Source of the DNA: Eutreptiella sp. 'Long Island Sound 2002'
Lineage: Eukaryota > Euglenozoa > Euglenophyceae > Eutreptiales > Eutreptiaceae
NCBI GenBank assembly: GCA_964036045.1
Contig: OZ038382.1
Span: forward strand, 147,138,961-147,202,960
Direction of reading: 5' to 3'
Length of the DNA stretch: 64,000 nucleotides
Shown: piece after piece, positions 19,101 through 29,516 of the stretch
Position numbering within the stretch: position 1 is the stretch's first letter
Layout of the letters: each line of letters opens with the position of its first letter
Program-made: the position numbers and the translations under genes
The notes under the pieces: model-generated
Seen by the model: only the letters and a program-made list of their open reading frames with translations
The model's database searches: none
What the model was told of the DNA's origin: nothing

Positions 19101-21209
19101 TGGGCAAGCAGGATTGCTGCGGCAGAAATCCGACTGCATGACCACCCGGCAGTCCGCCCTAGTGACACCAGGGCGCTGAGCGTGGACCAACTGACCCCCA
19201 GCCACCCCGACGTCCGGTGGCACTCCGCCGACCTCAACGCGGGGTGGCTCAGCCTTACCGGGTACTACTGGATCCCGGAGGCCTGGGGCCACACCTCCTC
19301 CGATGCGTCGGGGGGCGGACCCTGCAAACACGCCACCAGCGTCGCTCTCGCCGCCGACCTCACCCGCGCGTGGGCGGTGGCCATCTCGGGCACGGTGCCC
19401 GACGGGGAGGGGGTGGCCGCCTCCCTCCCCCTGATACGGCACCCACCGGCCATGGGTTCATACGGTGGACGCCGAAGTCATCCTCCACCTCCTGCGACAC
19501 GCGGATCGCGAGCGGACCACGGGGGTCTCCGCGGGCGCGGCGAAGGTAGTCAACCAGATGCCCCTACGATGGCTCCGGGATGGCCTGCGCGCGTGAGGAC
19601 AACACGCCGGGAACCCGTTCTGGTATGTCCGAGCCACCTCACACCACAGCGACACCCTACTACACAAGGCGGACTGGGCGGCGTCCCAGGACACCGTCCT
19701 GCAGAACACGCCCCCGGGCCCCAGCCACGCCCAAGTCATCGTCGCCGGTCATGACGGCCACCTCGACCTACGGCCCCCCACGATGCGGACGCTCGGCGAG
19801 ATCGCGCAGCGAGCACAGACTGACCATGCGCTGACGCACCGAGGACACACACCTCTGGGCGCGGCCCACACCACGGCCTATGTCCTCGCCCGAGACCTCA
19901 CCGCGACGGCCACCAACCATAGGGCGCTGCGGGCCAGGGACGGCCACACGCCGGTGCAACGCAGGCTCCGCGTCCGTAAGGAGCGGCTCTCTGGCGTCGC
20001 CGTCGTCCCACAACCGTGCCTCCTATGCGGCGGCCCGGAGGAGACCCCGGTGCACATGCACGTGGGGTGCGCCCACTCGCAGCTCCTCTGGCCCCACTAC
20101 CGCCAGGCGGTGCAAGAGGCGGCCTGCCACCTCCCGCCCGGGGACAAAGCCCTGTGGGTGACCTCGTGGCGCTCCGCGGGCGCCGCGTGGACGGAAGTCT
20201 TCTGCTCTGGGCTGGTGCCCGAGGAGGCGGAGGCGCAGCTCCGCGCCATAGCCCGCTACGACCCGCCAGGAGGGACCTCTGTGGACGATTTCCTCCACCA
20301 CATGCTCCGGCTAGGGGATTTCACATGGGAGCTTCGCAACCACCGGCTGGAGCAACTTCTCCGCGAGCCCCTAAGCGCGGAGGCCCGGGTGCACCGATGG
20401 CTCACCGCGGCGGAGGGCAACTGCCCCCCTCCTCCCCTGCGCCCTGGCAAGGACTTCGTAGCCTCCCTCCGTGTCATGAATGGCACTCTGGACTGCCCGC
20501 CACAAGAGGACCCCCACCCGTACCGGGACCTGCCGGGGGGTTTCTCGAAGCAACTGCAAGACGCCCTCTTCCCACCGTGGATCATCGGGCGCGGCTCCAT
20601 GACCGCGTGGGAGGCACGCATAGTGGGCGAGGAGTGGGAGCGCGAGTGGGGCCGGTGGTGCGCCGCCACGCGCGCCCCGGAGACCCCTGCGCAACGATAC
20701 GCGGCCATCCCGCTCGAGGGGTGGGAGCCGCACACCCGGCCGAGGCCCATCATGATCCGCGGGGTGGGCCCAGCTGACCATTCGTGGGACGCGGCGACGA
20801 AGGAATGGCTGCAAGCGGCCCCGGGGCCACAAACAGGATGGAATGGGGACGTGTCCTTGCTCATCCGAGCGCCAGTCCCCCCCCGCATCGTCCTTCACAT
20901 GGCCAACGTTTCCGAGCCACGAAGATACACACATGGGGACACGGCGCGGCCACCATCCGATGGCACCCCCCGGAGGACGGGGCCGCCCGGCTCACCGTGG
21001 CGCACTTCAAAACTGGGGGGCCTGTATACGACGACACCCTGTCCGGACTGGACGACACCCGGGGGCACTTACTCCTCATGCTCCCAACCGACCTTGCAGC
21101 CGCGCTGCGCCAGGAGTTGGAAAGCTGGGACGGGCTGCGAGTAGAGTGGGAGGCAGTCGCGGACGGCAACCTACTGGCCCTCCTCTACCGGGACGCCGCG
21201 GACGAGTGA
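16173..21209 (+). pseudogene. LINE-1 polymerase: RT, RNase H, zinc finger
   Basis: About 1680 codons over two frames. RT motifs are intact: A FSFDARKAFD, B RGVRQGNPESPLLY and C AYIDDLLV (Asp ~444-445), as in LINE reverse transcriptases, which copy element RNA at a nicked chromosomal target. RNase H starts SDASGG (~19300) and its last motif is near SHHSDTLLHKADW (~19640). A CLLC...H...C finger lies at ~20020-20080, followed by a ~370-residue region I do not recognise. Breaks: TAA at 18438-18440, a frameshift near 19455, TGA at 19594-19596, and a frameshift near 20900. The endonuclease that should precede RT is missing, and the frame runs into the 5' junction, so the real N-terminus is lost. 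High GC and several lesions mark it as a dead copy. Confidence 0.85.
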
Positions 21210-21218
21210 CAGTGGGAC

Positions 21219-23068
21219 ATGCTGGCGCCCCATCTCACCGGGGGCCACATGTATATGGCAACCCCCCCCGGGGGCACCCCTGCCCGGCGTGGGATGACCT
21301 CATCGCCGCCTTCCACGACCACGGGATCCTCCCTGACAACACGTGGCGGGAGGTCCAGCAGAAGACGCTGGGCAGGGACTACCGGCGCCGCGTCCGCGCC
21401 CGCCTGCTGGAGATCCGGGACCCCCTCCGAAAGAGGTGGGACGACCTCTGGCTCCGCCATCTCGGCCCTTGGTTGCCGCCCTCCCTCCTCCCACACACCT
21501 GCCACCTCTGCGGGAAATGCGACACGGTGTCCTCTGCAGCGCCGACAGGCGCCAACAGGTGCGCGCAGTGCTCCCAGGTGGCCGTGTGCCCCTGGCCCGA
21601 ACCTCCCGCGGGCCCGCACAGGCGCACGGAGGAGGAGGCTTTGCACCTGCGCATCGGGGGAGCACACGCCCCCTCACAAGAGAACGCAGGCCCCGCGGGC
21701 GCCGCCCTCCTGTGGATCCACGTGCACCTGCGGGACCCCACCTCCGTTGCGCACCTGTCACACGTGTTCGCGCCCTGACCCCCACCCGCCGCCACACTTT
21801 GCAAAGCCCGCAGCACCATGCCTCGCTGACGGGGGGACGGGCCGGGGCACGCCAGGGACCGCTGCCAAGCGCGGGAGGCGGCTGTCCGGGGCCTGGTGGC
21901 GGACGTGGTGACGGAGGCGCATGAGGCGCACGCTGCGGCACGACGCCACCCGGCGGGCAGTGCGAGGGCTTTCCTCAGCGAGGCCGCCCTCCCGGCCGTC
22001 CGCGCCCTGAACGGAGCAGGGGCCCCTGCGCTACTCCCGGCAATGCACCGGATCGTGAACGCCGTCCAGCTGGGGTTCATCAGCCCGGAGATGGCCCTCT
22101 ACGGGCACTGGATGGAGTGGCGCGAGTCCAACCGGTCTGGCCGGCCCCTGTCCATGGGGGACACCCTGCGACTGACGGGCGTGGGGTCTGCCATGTCGAT
22201 CTGCAGCAGCGCCCCAGTGCTGCTGCACGCCCTCAGGACGCGCTACCCCGGGGACAGGGCCCCGTACCTGAACCAGGCACGGGCCACATACCCGGGGGGA
22301 GTGTCCGAGCTGGACGCGGCGCTCCACCTTCTGCAGCCAGCGGACAAGAACCTGGAGGTGGGCGAAATCACGGTATTTGTGGAAGGCGCGGACGAGGCGC
22401 CCGCCCGCCCCCGACCGACCAACCCGGTGTACAACGGCGCCAGGCCGACCCCCCCTGTACGCCGTCATGTGCGAGGCGTTCCCCAGGGAGCCCACCTGGT
22501 GCCCCGCCCTCCCGCCGGCAACGCACGCGCCCCGCGGCTGGGCCAACGCGGACCTGTCCCCCCCCCCTCTCCAGGACCACGGGTGCCCACCACAGGGGGG
22601 CAGGTCCTCTGGCAAGAGCGCCCGGGCACCCCCCTCCTCCTCCTCGTCGTCGCGACCCGCGGTGACCCAGAGCAGGTCCTGGGAATCACCCGCACCCACC
22701 TCCACGGGGCAGCGCCCGCCCCCCGCCCCCCCCTCCCGGCGCCCGCGGCGCGGGACGGGGTACACACCTTCCTGAGAAAACAGGAGGTCACCGCCGTTAC
22801 GGGGGTCCACCTAGTGCGGCTCCCCCCGGCACCGCCCGACGACCCCCGGGGTCCTATTGCCCTGAGCACCGCCCCAGGCTGGGAGCTGTGGCGCGACGCA
22901 TGGGCCGCGTGGCTCCCCCGCCTCCCCTCCCAGTGCCAATGGATGGCCACCAGCCCCCCCCCGCACGGGGCTGACGCCACCGCTGGCCCTGCACCCCCTC
23001 CCCCCATCCCCCCCGCGGAGCTCTGCACAGCACTGCCCACGGCACGACACAGATGCACCGGGAGGTAG
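21219..23068 (+). pseudogene. LINE-1 second ORF, unknown Cys-cluster protein
   Basis: I do not recognise this protein. The first ~20 codons are in the frame of 21219; most of the rest is in the frame shared by 21260-21778 and 21896-22440, with stops at 21776-21778 and ~21828 and frameshifts near 22440 and 22610. It reads as ordinary folded protein, not random GC translation: an acidic and Trp-containing region (AWDDLIAAFHDHG), a basic helix region (RRRVRARLLEI), then a Cys cluster HLCGKC..CAQCSQVAVC at ~21505-21590 that could bind zinc, then a helical region (~21900-22360). It follows the polymerase by only ten bases, on the same strand. It may bind RNA or assist particle formation, but that is a guess. 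Confidence 0.45.
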
Positions 23069-25166
23069 TGAGAAGGGCGCACCTGCCACCAGGCATGCCT
23101 ACCAGGATGACAGTGATGTCGGACTCCGATGGCTCCCCCAAGCAGGACGAGCGCCACCACCGCCGGTCCCGCTCTCGCTCCCCTGTCTCCCCGGGATGTG
23201 CGGGGGAGACCCTCGAGGAGCGCGAGGAGCGGAGGCTGGCGGAGGCAGCAGTGCCGGGCGGGCCGCCGGCTGGGCAGCCCCGGGCGGCCTCCGCCGACAC
23301 CGGGCCGTGGACCCAGGGGCCTGACCTGGCCGAGGAGACCTCCCCCGCCGCCCTGGCAGCAAGCCCTGCCGCCCTGCCCCGGGGGGGGGCCCCAGGCGCA
23401 CGGGGGGCTGAGACCGCAGCGCCAGCACGCCGCGCCGCGGCCCCCACTTGAAGCCCCCGGTGCGCCGCCAACGCGGGGGGTGGCCCCGGCGCAGGACCCG
23501 GGCGCCTCGCCGGGGGCTGCCGCGGCCGCAGAGGGGGGCGGCGAGAGTGCACGAGGGGTTGAGACCGCGGCCCCGGCAAGATGCGCCACCGCCCCGGCCG
23601 GCCACGCTGCGGCCCCCGTCACGCCGCGGACGCGGGGGACGGACGCCGCGCGGGCCCCGGGCGCCTCGCCGGGGGCCGCCGCAGCAGCAGCAGTGGGAAG
23701 GGAGGGGGCGAAGTACCGCGCCCACACCAGTCCCACCCACACCCACACCAGCCCCCCCAAGCCATTCCCCCCCAAGCCCTTCCCCACGGGGCGGACGCAG
23801 CACGTCCGCCCCCCGGCGCCCGAGCGTTCGCCGCCGGGCGTCACGCTGCCGCAGCTGCAGAGGCATCGGGACGCCGGGCGCGTGATCCAGGAGCGGGGGG
23901 ACGGCGCGCAGGCGGGGCAGGGTGCCAGCCACGGGAGCGCGGAGCGGAGACAGGAGGCGACAGGGGGAGTGCCCAGGGACACACGCAGGGGGCGGGCTAG
24001 GGCACACGCGGCAAGGTGCGAGGGCGCAAAAGCGGGCAAGGCGCTGAGGCCAGCGGCAGCGAAGGGGGACAGAGCGCGGGCAGCGGACGGCGCGACGCGG
24101 GGCAGGGAGCCGGGAAACGGCCAGGGCACGGGAAGGGCGCGCAGGGGCGCGAGCACGGCGTCAAGGCGGGCGGCCACGGAGCGCATGGAGCAGAGCGAGG
24201 AGCGGTTGGCGAGCGTCGGGGCAGCCAAGGGCATGGGCACGGGCACGGGAAGGACACTGGCGCCGGCAGTGCAGGCCAGGGCACGGTTGACAGGGAGCGG
24301 GACCAACGGCACGGATAGGGGGACAGAGGCGTGGGGGCCGGGAAGGGACCCAAGGGCAAGGGCAAGGGCGCCCTGGGCCCCCGGGGACAGACAGGACGGA
24401 GCATCGGAGCCCTGGGGGGAGGGCGGAGCGAAAGGCGGGGTACGGGGGGCGGGGCGCCCCCGCAGCCGGACGTGCAGCCGGTGCAGTGCACCCCCCCCGG
24501 CATCCAACAAATGCCGGCGCACCACACCCACCACCACCACCACCACCACGCCCACCTCTACAACATCGACCCCGACGCCGCAGAACTCATCCCCCCCCAA
24601 CCCCCACGACCCCAGCACCAGCCAGCCCCCCCCCGCGCCGAGGGCGGAGCCGGCGCGAATGGCCGCTGCCTGGGCGGCGGGGGGGCGGGGCGCGGCGCCG
24701 GCGCCACAGGCACAGGGGCCGCAGGGGGAGCCGGCGCGAGGGGCAGGGGGGGCGCGGCCCTGGGACCAGGACTGGGGCACGGTCCCGGATCCCCTGGGGG
24801 ATGAGGCCCTCCCCCTGGTGGTGGAGGTTTAAGGGTGGTTGAGCTGGGCCTGCTCGGGGACCACCAGGGGGATGAGGAACCGGCCCTTCGATGCCGTGCT
24901 CCTCCGGAGGGACGGGGGAACCCGGAGGTACCCCCGGGGGGGCGGGCGGCCCCAGAGGACCACGAGAGGGTCCTCCGGGCGGTGATCCGGCCGGGCCGGC
25001 CCGACAGAGAGCCGACGTGGCCGGCCCTCCTGGAGGGGGGGGCGATGCCGACGCCAACAACTGGCTCCCCCGGGCCTTGCGCAACGCCCTCATCCACTGG
25101 CGCTACGGCGGGCGGAACCCGCCACCGCCACAGCCCCAATCCCCACACAAGCGGCGACGCAGGTGA
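23053..25166 (+). pseudogene. LINE-1 Gly/Lys/His-rich gag-like ORF
   Basis: The main frame runs 23053-24804 with stops near 23449, 24001 and 24319. The start region is acidic then Arg/Ser-rich (MSDSDG, RRSRSRSP). The middle is Gly/Gln/Lys/His-rich, with repeats of the type GKGPKGKGKG at ~24335. A His run encoded by CAC repeats lies at ~24526-24560. The end is Pro/Gly-rich; a closing piece may lie at ~25030-25166, ending in basic HKRRRR. Composition and order resemble the gag-like ORF of LINE-2 (55206-57610), which also follows the polymerase. Such proteins usually bind element RNA. A 567-codon frame across the same region in another phase is Ala/Thr/Arg-rich and I take it as a shadow. Confidence 0.4.
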
Positions 25167-25169
25167 CGG

Positions 25170-27141
25170 CCCAGACCGCGAGCTCCGGAGAGTGGGAGGG
25201 GGACAGTGCCGCGGTGCGCCCCACCCGGCGGAGCCGGGCCCCCTGGCCCACGCCCCCCCAACGATACAGCGCGAACGAGGGGCGCGCGCAACCTCCCGTG
25301 GGAGGGAGGGCGGGGGCAACGAGCGCGAGGAAGGGCCCATTGCCCCGCAGCCCACTAACCGCTGACCGCTAACCCACAGCGCCGCCCCCAGCACCCACCG
25401 GCCCTCCCCCCCCCCCCCCCAGCCGGCCGGCGCCGCGCGGCGACGTCAAGGGGAGCAGGGGACCCAAGCGGGGGCCTGCACGAGGGTCCCGCTCACAAAG
25501 GCTAGAGGGGGGCAGGGGAAGAGTGCGCTCCCCCGGTCGACGGCTGGCCCCCCAGGGCCAGAACCACCAGGCCGCCCCCCCGCGGCCGTCGGGGGGCGGC
25601 GTCAGGGGCCCAGGGGACCCCCCCCTCTCCCCCCCCCCCAGCCCAAGAGCGGACGCAGGCCGGCCGGAGAGACAGCAGCCCCGCACCCCCCCGGGGGGGC
25701 CGCTGCACCCAGGGGGGGGGGACACCGCAGCCGCGGCAAGCGCAGCCGCGCGCTGAGCGCCCCCGATGGACCACCCGCACACTCCCGCATTACCCGCTAC
25801 CGACCGACAACGGAACGGCGGCACCCAGGGAGGCACAAACGAGGCAGCCCACTCCGAGGCCGGCCTGGGGAAGGCGGGGGCCCGGACCAGGGCGAAGAGA
25901 TCACTCCCCCCCCTCCTCCCCCCCCCCGCCACACTGACCCACTGGCGGCCGACCGGGCCACGCCCGACGCCCACGGCCGCCCGGCAACCCCGACTGCATG
26001 AGTATACCCCAGGGGGGCACGCCGGAGACATAGGGTGACAGGGACGGGGGCCACGTGCCATGCAACGGGGCAGAGGGGCGGGGAGCAGCGGAGCGGCCCC
26101 CCCTCCCCCCCCACCCCCCCCCGCTCGCCCCCTGGCCTGCGAGCCGCAAGGGCGCCGGCCCTCCGCCCCCCGGGAGCCGATGGGACGTCCCCCCTCCCCC
26201 GGAAGGGACCGCGACCCCCAAGGGGGGACGCAGCTGGACCCAGCGCCCCCCATCGCCTGCTCCCGCGGGGGTCGCGGCCGACGGGCGAGCCTGCACCAGC
26301 GAGCCAAAGCGACTTACGGACCACTCCCGGGGGCGGTACGCGACGACCAACCGGAACAGTATGGGGGCCGCGCCCCCCATGACCAGAGCATCGCCAGTGA
26401 CACCCGCAATTTTGCCCACTCGGGGAGGGCAGAGGAACGGGTTGGGTCAGTTGGAGCCTTCGGGGGGGCAGTTCACGGGCCGCCCCTCCCCCCCCCCCCC
26501 TCGCCAGGCAGGCCGCATCCGGTGCACGGGGCGGCCCCGCGACCCCGACCGAACGCGCACGCCGGGGGGGGATTGCGCCGGCGACGAGAGGGGGGCAGGG
26601 TAAGGAGCCGCAGGCTACCCTCCAGAGGGAGAGCAGGGGGGCCACGGCGCGACCCCCCCTCCCTGTCCGCCCACCCCCCCCAAGCGGCCCGCAAGCCGCG
26701 GGGGCGCCGGCCCCCACCCCTCCGAGGCAGAGGGGATGGTCCCCCCTCCCCTCGGCAGGACCGCGGCGCCCGTGAGGGGGGCCGGAGCAAGGCCTGCCCC
26801 CCAGTCCCAGCCGCCTGCTCCCACAGGAACCGCGGAGAACAAGCAAACCTGCGCCAACGCGCCAGGGCGCCGCACGGACCGCGCCCGGAGACGGCAAGCG
26901 AGCACGAACCGGAGCCGTATGGGGGCCACGCCCGCCATGACCAGAACGACGCCAGTGACACCCGCTTTGTTGCCTGCCCAGGGAAGGCAGAGGGACGGAA
27001 CGAGGCAGAGCGACCCCCCGCCCCACTGGCCCCCCCGGCCGCAAAAACGGGGGGCACGGCGCACAGGACGCCCCCTCCCCCCCCACCCCACCCCCCGGCA
27101 CGGGAACGCCCCGGACGCGCAGACCCACCCCACGGGGAGCG
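25170..27141 (+). repeat. LINE-1 3' UTR with degenerate ~560-bp tandem units and G/C runs
   Basis: Blocks containing TATGGGGGCC, CATGACCAGA and CCAGTGACACCCGC occur at ~26360 and ~26920, about 560 bases apart, with matching flanks. A weaker third unit may lie upstream near 25770. Runs of nine or more C or G are frequent (for example ~25410, ~25628, ~26100). Long open frames on both strands here come from this composition and the repeats. No RNA gene seen. Confidence 0.55.
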
Positions 27142-28015
27142 CACAACCCCAAGCCAGGTAGGGGGGAAACGGGACCGGGCTGCCCCCCCCCCAAGCACGC
27201 CAAACGGAGCATGGGACTGGGGCAGGACACGCGGAGGCGCACGGACCGCGTGGAACGGCCCTACCAGCGCCCAGCACCGGGACCGCGCGAGGTGCGCGCG
27301 CCACACCAACCGGGGGAGGGGGGGGGGGGAAGCGGACGCCGCGGGAGCGCGAGCGCACACACACACAAAGGACACGCGGGGAATACCAGAAGGGCAGACG
27401 GACCGAGCTCGCGGAACGCACAGACCGCGTGGAATGGCGTACCAGCGAGCGAGGGTAAGGGACACCCGGACGGGACGGCCCGCCACACACAGCGCGGGAC
27501 ACAGGGGGCGGGAAGGGGGAAACGGGGAAGACACGACACCATGTACCGGCCCGAGCCGCCCGAACCGGCCGCGAGCGCCGCGCACACACGGCCAGGGCAC
27601 TGAACCCACCAAGGCAGTAGTGGCGTACTGCGCCACGCCCCAACCCCAAGGCTAGGCAGCCACCGCGCCAGCCCAAGGGGGTCTAACTGGCGACAAGCCA
27701 GTAGCACGGACCCGGCAGCGCCGGCGCCCCGGGCGACCACGCAAAAGGGGGGCGACGCAGTGGGTAAGCGCCCGCAGCCACAGCTGCGACTTGATGCACT
27801 GACCGGGGAGTGGCGAAATGGGGAAGCCGGGGAGGGACGGGGCTCCGAGCCCTGTGAACCCGGGGGACTCCGCCACCAGGCAGGAGGTGCGTCTTGGAGG
27901 GCCCCCCACTAGGACCCCGTGGGGAGGATATCACCTGGCCCGACTCGGTGGCCCCCCGGGGCCGAAAGGCATCTAGTACCCGCAAAATCAAACCTTAAAG
28001 CTCAAACCTCAAACC
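27142..28015 (+). repeat. LINE-1 3' terminal segment and tail
   Basis: This is repeated at 1-861. It holds several short self-complementary blocks, for example GGCCCCCCGGGGCC near 27950, and ends in several AAACCTC-like units, the usual sort of simple tail for a LINE. The conserved segment likely contains the RT recognition structure. Confidence 0.75.
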
Positions 28016-28020
28016 TCAAA

Positions 28021-28809
28021 CCCAACAGACCGGCGGAACGGGCTGTCCAGTCTGTGATTTGCTCGTTGCGTCAGTTTTTAGAGCAACGAGGCAAGGGTAA
28101 GCATAGTAACTGGATTACCAGTCTACCCCTTGCCCTGTGGGGATTGAACGATCTGCCGGGAGCGGTGCATCCCTACTCATCGCACCGGTTGGTCTTTGGT
28201 AGGGAGCCTATTGGCTGGGGAGATTGTCCCCCATATGTAGACGAGGAGGGGTGCGAGGATGCCGGCGTTTTTTTCAGGCGCCTGGTGCAGGAGAGGGACG
28301 CCGTGAGGGATAAATTGCAGTCCATTCACGAGCGTGAGTATTAAAAAATTTTAAAGGCGCATCCACCACAGGTTTTTCATACTGGAGACAGGGTCTGGGT
28401 GCGTAATCTTGTTGAGTCACCCCCCGTGTATCCCAAGTTGGACCATCTCTGGCAAGGTCCTGCTGACGTGTTGCAGCGTCTGTCTGAGTCCACTTACAGG
28501 GTGAAATACAATGGACTCGAACAGGTGTTGCCTGTTGACAGGCTTAAGCCCTATGTGCCATATAGGGATGGTGCGGAGGCGCCGCTGCATTATCTCTCTG
28601 AGCGGGAGGGCCTGGTGGAAATGGAGGACTATATTGTTGACAGGGTCCTCAAGCATGAGATGCGGGGGTCGGGAACTAATCGTAAGCTCTGGTGGGGGGT
28701 GAAGTACCGCGGCTACCCGGAGCCCGAATGGCAACCGGCCACTTCCTTCCTCCATGATATCCAGGAGGAGTGGCTGAAGTACAACAAGCGTCACAGGCTG
28801 GATCAGTAA
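28021..28809 (+). pseudogene. Gypsy-C Pol C-terminus: integrase end and chromodomain
   Basis: The frame opens directly at the LINE-1 tail and encodes the last part of a gypsy integrase (AERAVQSV helix after the catalytic Glu region, then a KLDHLWQGP...Y GPF/GPY-like module) and a chromodomain (WWGVKYRGYPEPEWQPATSF). One in-frame TAA breaks it at 28342-28344. RT, RNase H and the integrase core are absent: LINE-1 sits at the break point and the upstream half is not in the window. The chromodomain would read histone marks and steer integration. This is a dead fragment of a third chromovirus, distinct from A and B. Confidence 0.85.
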
Positions 28810-28890
28810 CTGTCGGATCTGAAGTGAGCACCCATCCCGCCTCTTGGTGGTGGGCCATCCCCTTATCCTTTTTTTATTGACGTCAGGGAC

Positions 28891-29283
28891 ATGGCTACTG
28901 TCCATATCCTGATGTTTTGTGTTGTACTGCTTGTAGGGCTTCACATCTATTTTTTTTACCAGCCGTTGGCAGGTTGGCCGCGTCATGGTTTGTGGGTCTC
29001 TATTTTTTCCCCACGGCGTGGGAGGCCACTACAGTGGGCCCCAGCAGTGCAGCGTAGTCTCCCCTCATTGCCCCCTCTCTCCTTGTGTTGTTTTTGCTGC
29101 TGTTTGATGTGCATTGTCGCCCACATGTCTACCGTAGGTGTGGTTTCTCGCCAGGAGGCCTGTAATTCAGACCAGGTGCTCCAGGCTAGGGAGGGGGGTG
29201 CTCAGCAGACATGGGCTTTACTTTTTGGCTATTTCTCGCCAACCCACCCCTGCAGAGGTATCAGGCAGGGCTGCTTGGGCTAG
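28891..29283 (+). CDS. Possible small hydrophobic ORF after Gypsy-C pol
   Basis: A 130-residue open frame begins with ATG 82 bases after the pol stop. The first ~25 residues are strongly hydrophobic (FCVVLLVGLHIYFFY), and a second hydrophobic Cys-rich stretch (LCCFCCCLMCIV) lies near residue 65. It occupies the place where some gypsy elements carry an extra ORF. It has no recognised domain, and T-rich noncoding DNA often yields hydrophobic frames, so it may be just 3' UTR. Confidence 0.2.
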   Translation: MATVHILMFCVVLLVGLHIYFFYQPLAGWPRHGLWVSIFSPRRGRPLQWAPAVQRSLPSLPPLSLCCFCCCLMCIVAHMSTVGVVSRQEACNSDQVLQAREGGAQQTWALLFGYFSPTHPCRGIRQGCLG

Positions 29284-29292
29284 GGAGGGGGC
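29279..29292 (+). promoter_or_regulatory. Gypsy-C polypurine tract
   Basis: GCTAGGGAGGGGGC stands directly before a CGTAAAAGCAAAG start, probably TGTAAAAGC with one substitution. This is the expected tract-LTR junction. Confidence 0.6.
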
Positions 29293-29516
29293 CGTAAAAG
29301 CAAAGCACGGACCACCTGGTCTGAGCTTTGCCCCGCCCACCCACCCTGTTGTCTCTGCTGTGTTTGTGGTGGTTTTCCCTGTCATCTGTGCTTCTGTCTC
29401 GCTTAGGTGCTCTGAGCTCCGCGGATTCCAGTTGCACATGAACCGCTGTCCTAATGCTTTTGTTGTTCTGGCATTGTCAGGGCCACCTGGTGTTTGTTGG
29501 GGTAGCTCTGAGTAAC
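29293..29516 (+). repeat. Gypsy-C 3' LTR, truncated
   Basis: The LTR starts at the tract and runs 224 bp until the Gypsy-B LTR begins at 29517. Its first ~40 bases match the palindromic unit at 46364-46411 (TAAAAGCAAAGCACGGACC and onward). The remainder of this LTR is not recognised elsewhere in the window. Confidence 0.5.

Larger units (their letters stand above)
16166..28015 (+). mobile_element. LINE-1: 5'-truncated non-LTR retrotransposon
   Basis: A GC-rich 11.8-kb element. Order: RT, RNase H, zinc-finger and C-terminal region (16173-21209), a Cys-rich unknown ORF (21219-23068), a Gly/Lys/His-rich ORF (23053-25166), and a 2.8-kb 3' UTR ending in AAACCTC-type repeats. The 3' terminal 870 bp recurs at 1-861, which fixes the 3' end. 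No apurinic endonuclease is present, so the 5' part is missing. The left flank is Gypsy-A2 and the right flank is Gypsy-C, so the insertion is not simple. All ORFs carry stops or frameshifts. Confidence 0.85.

Noticed and set aside
22465-24780. Minus-strand frame of 771 codons opposite LINE-1
   Set aside because: It is Ala/Gly/Pro/Arg-rich, with no motifs, and lies opposite a GC-rich coding region; an open antisense frame is expected from composition.
23129-24832. 567-codon plus frame as the true LINE-1 third ORF
   Set aside because: The alternative frame carries the GKG repeats, His run and Met-rich segment shared in kind with the LINE-2 ORF; this frame is Ala/Arg/Thr-biased. I keep some doubt.
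25797-27655. Long open frames on both strands in the LINE-1 3' UTR
   Set aside because: They follow the tandem repeats and G/C runs, lack domains, and overlap each other. The part shared with 1-861 is 3' terminal noncoding sequence.
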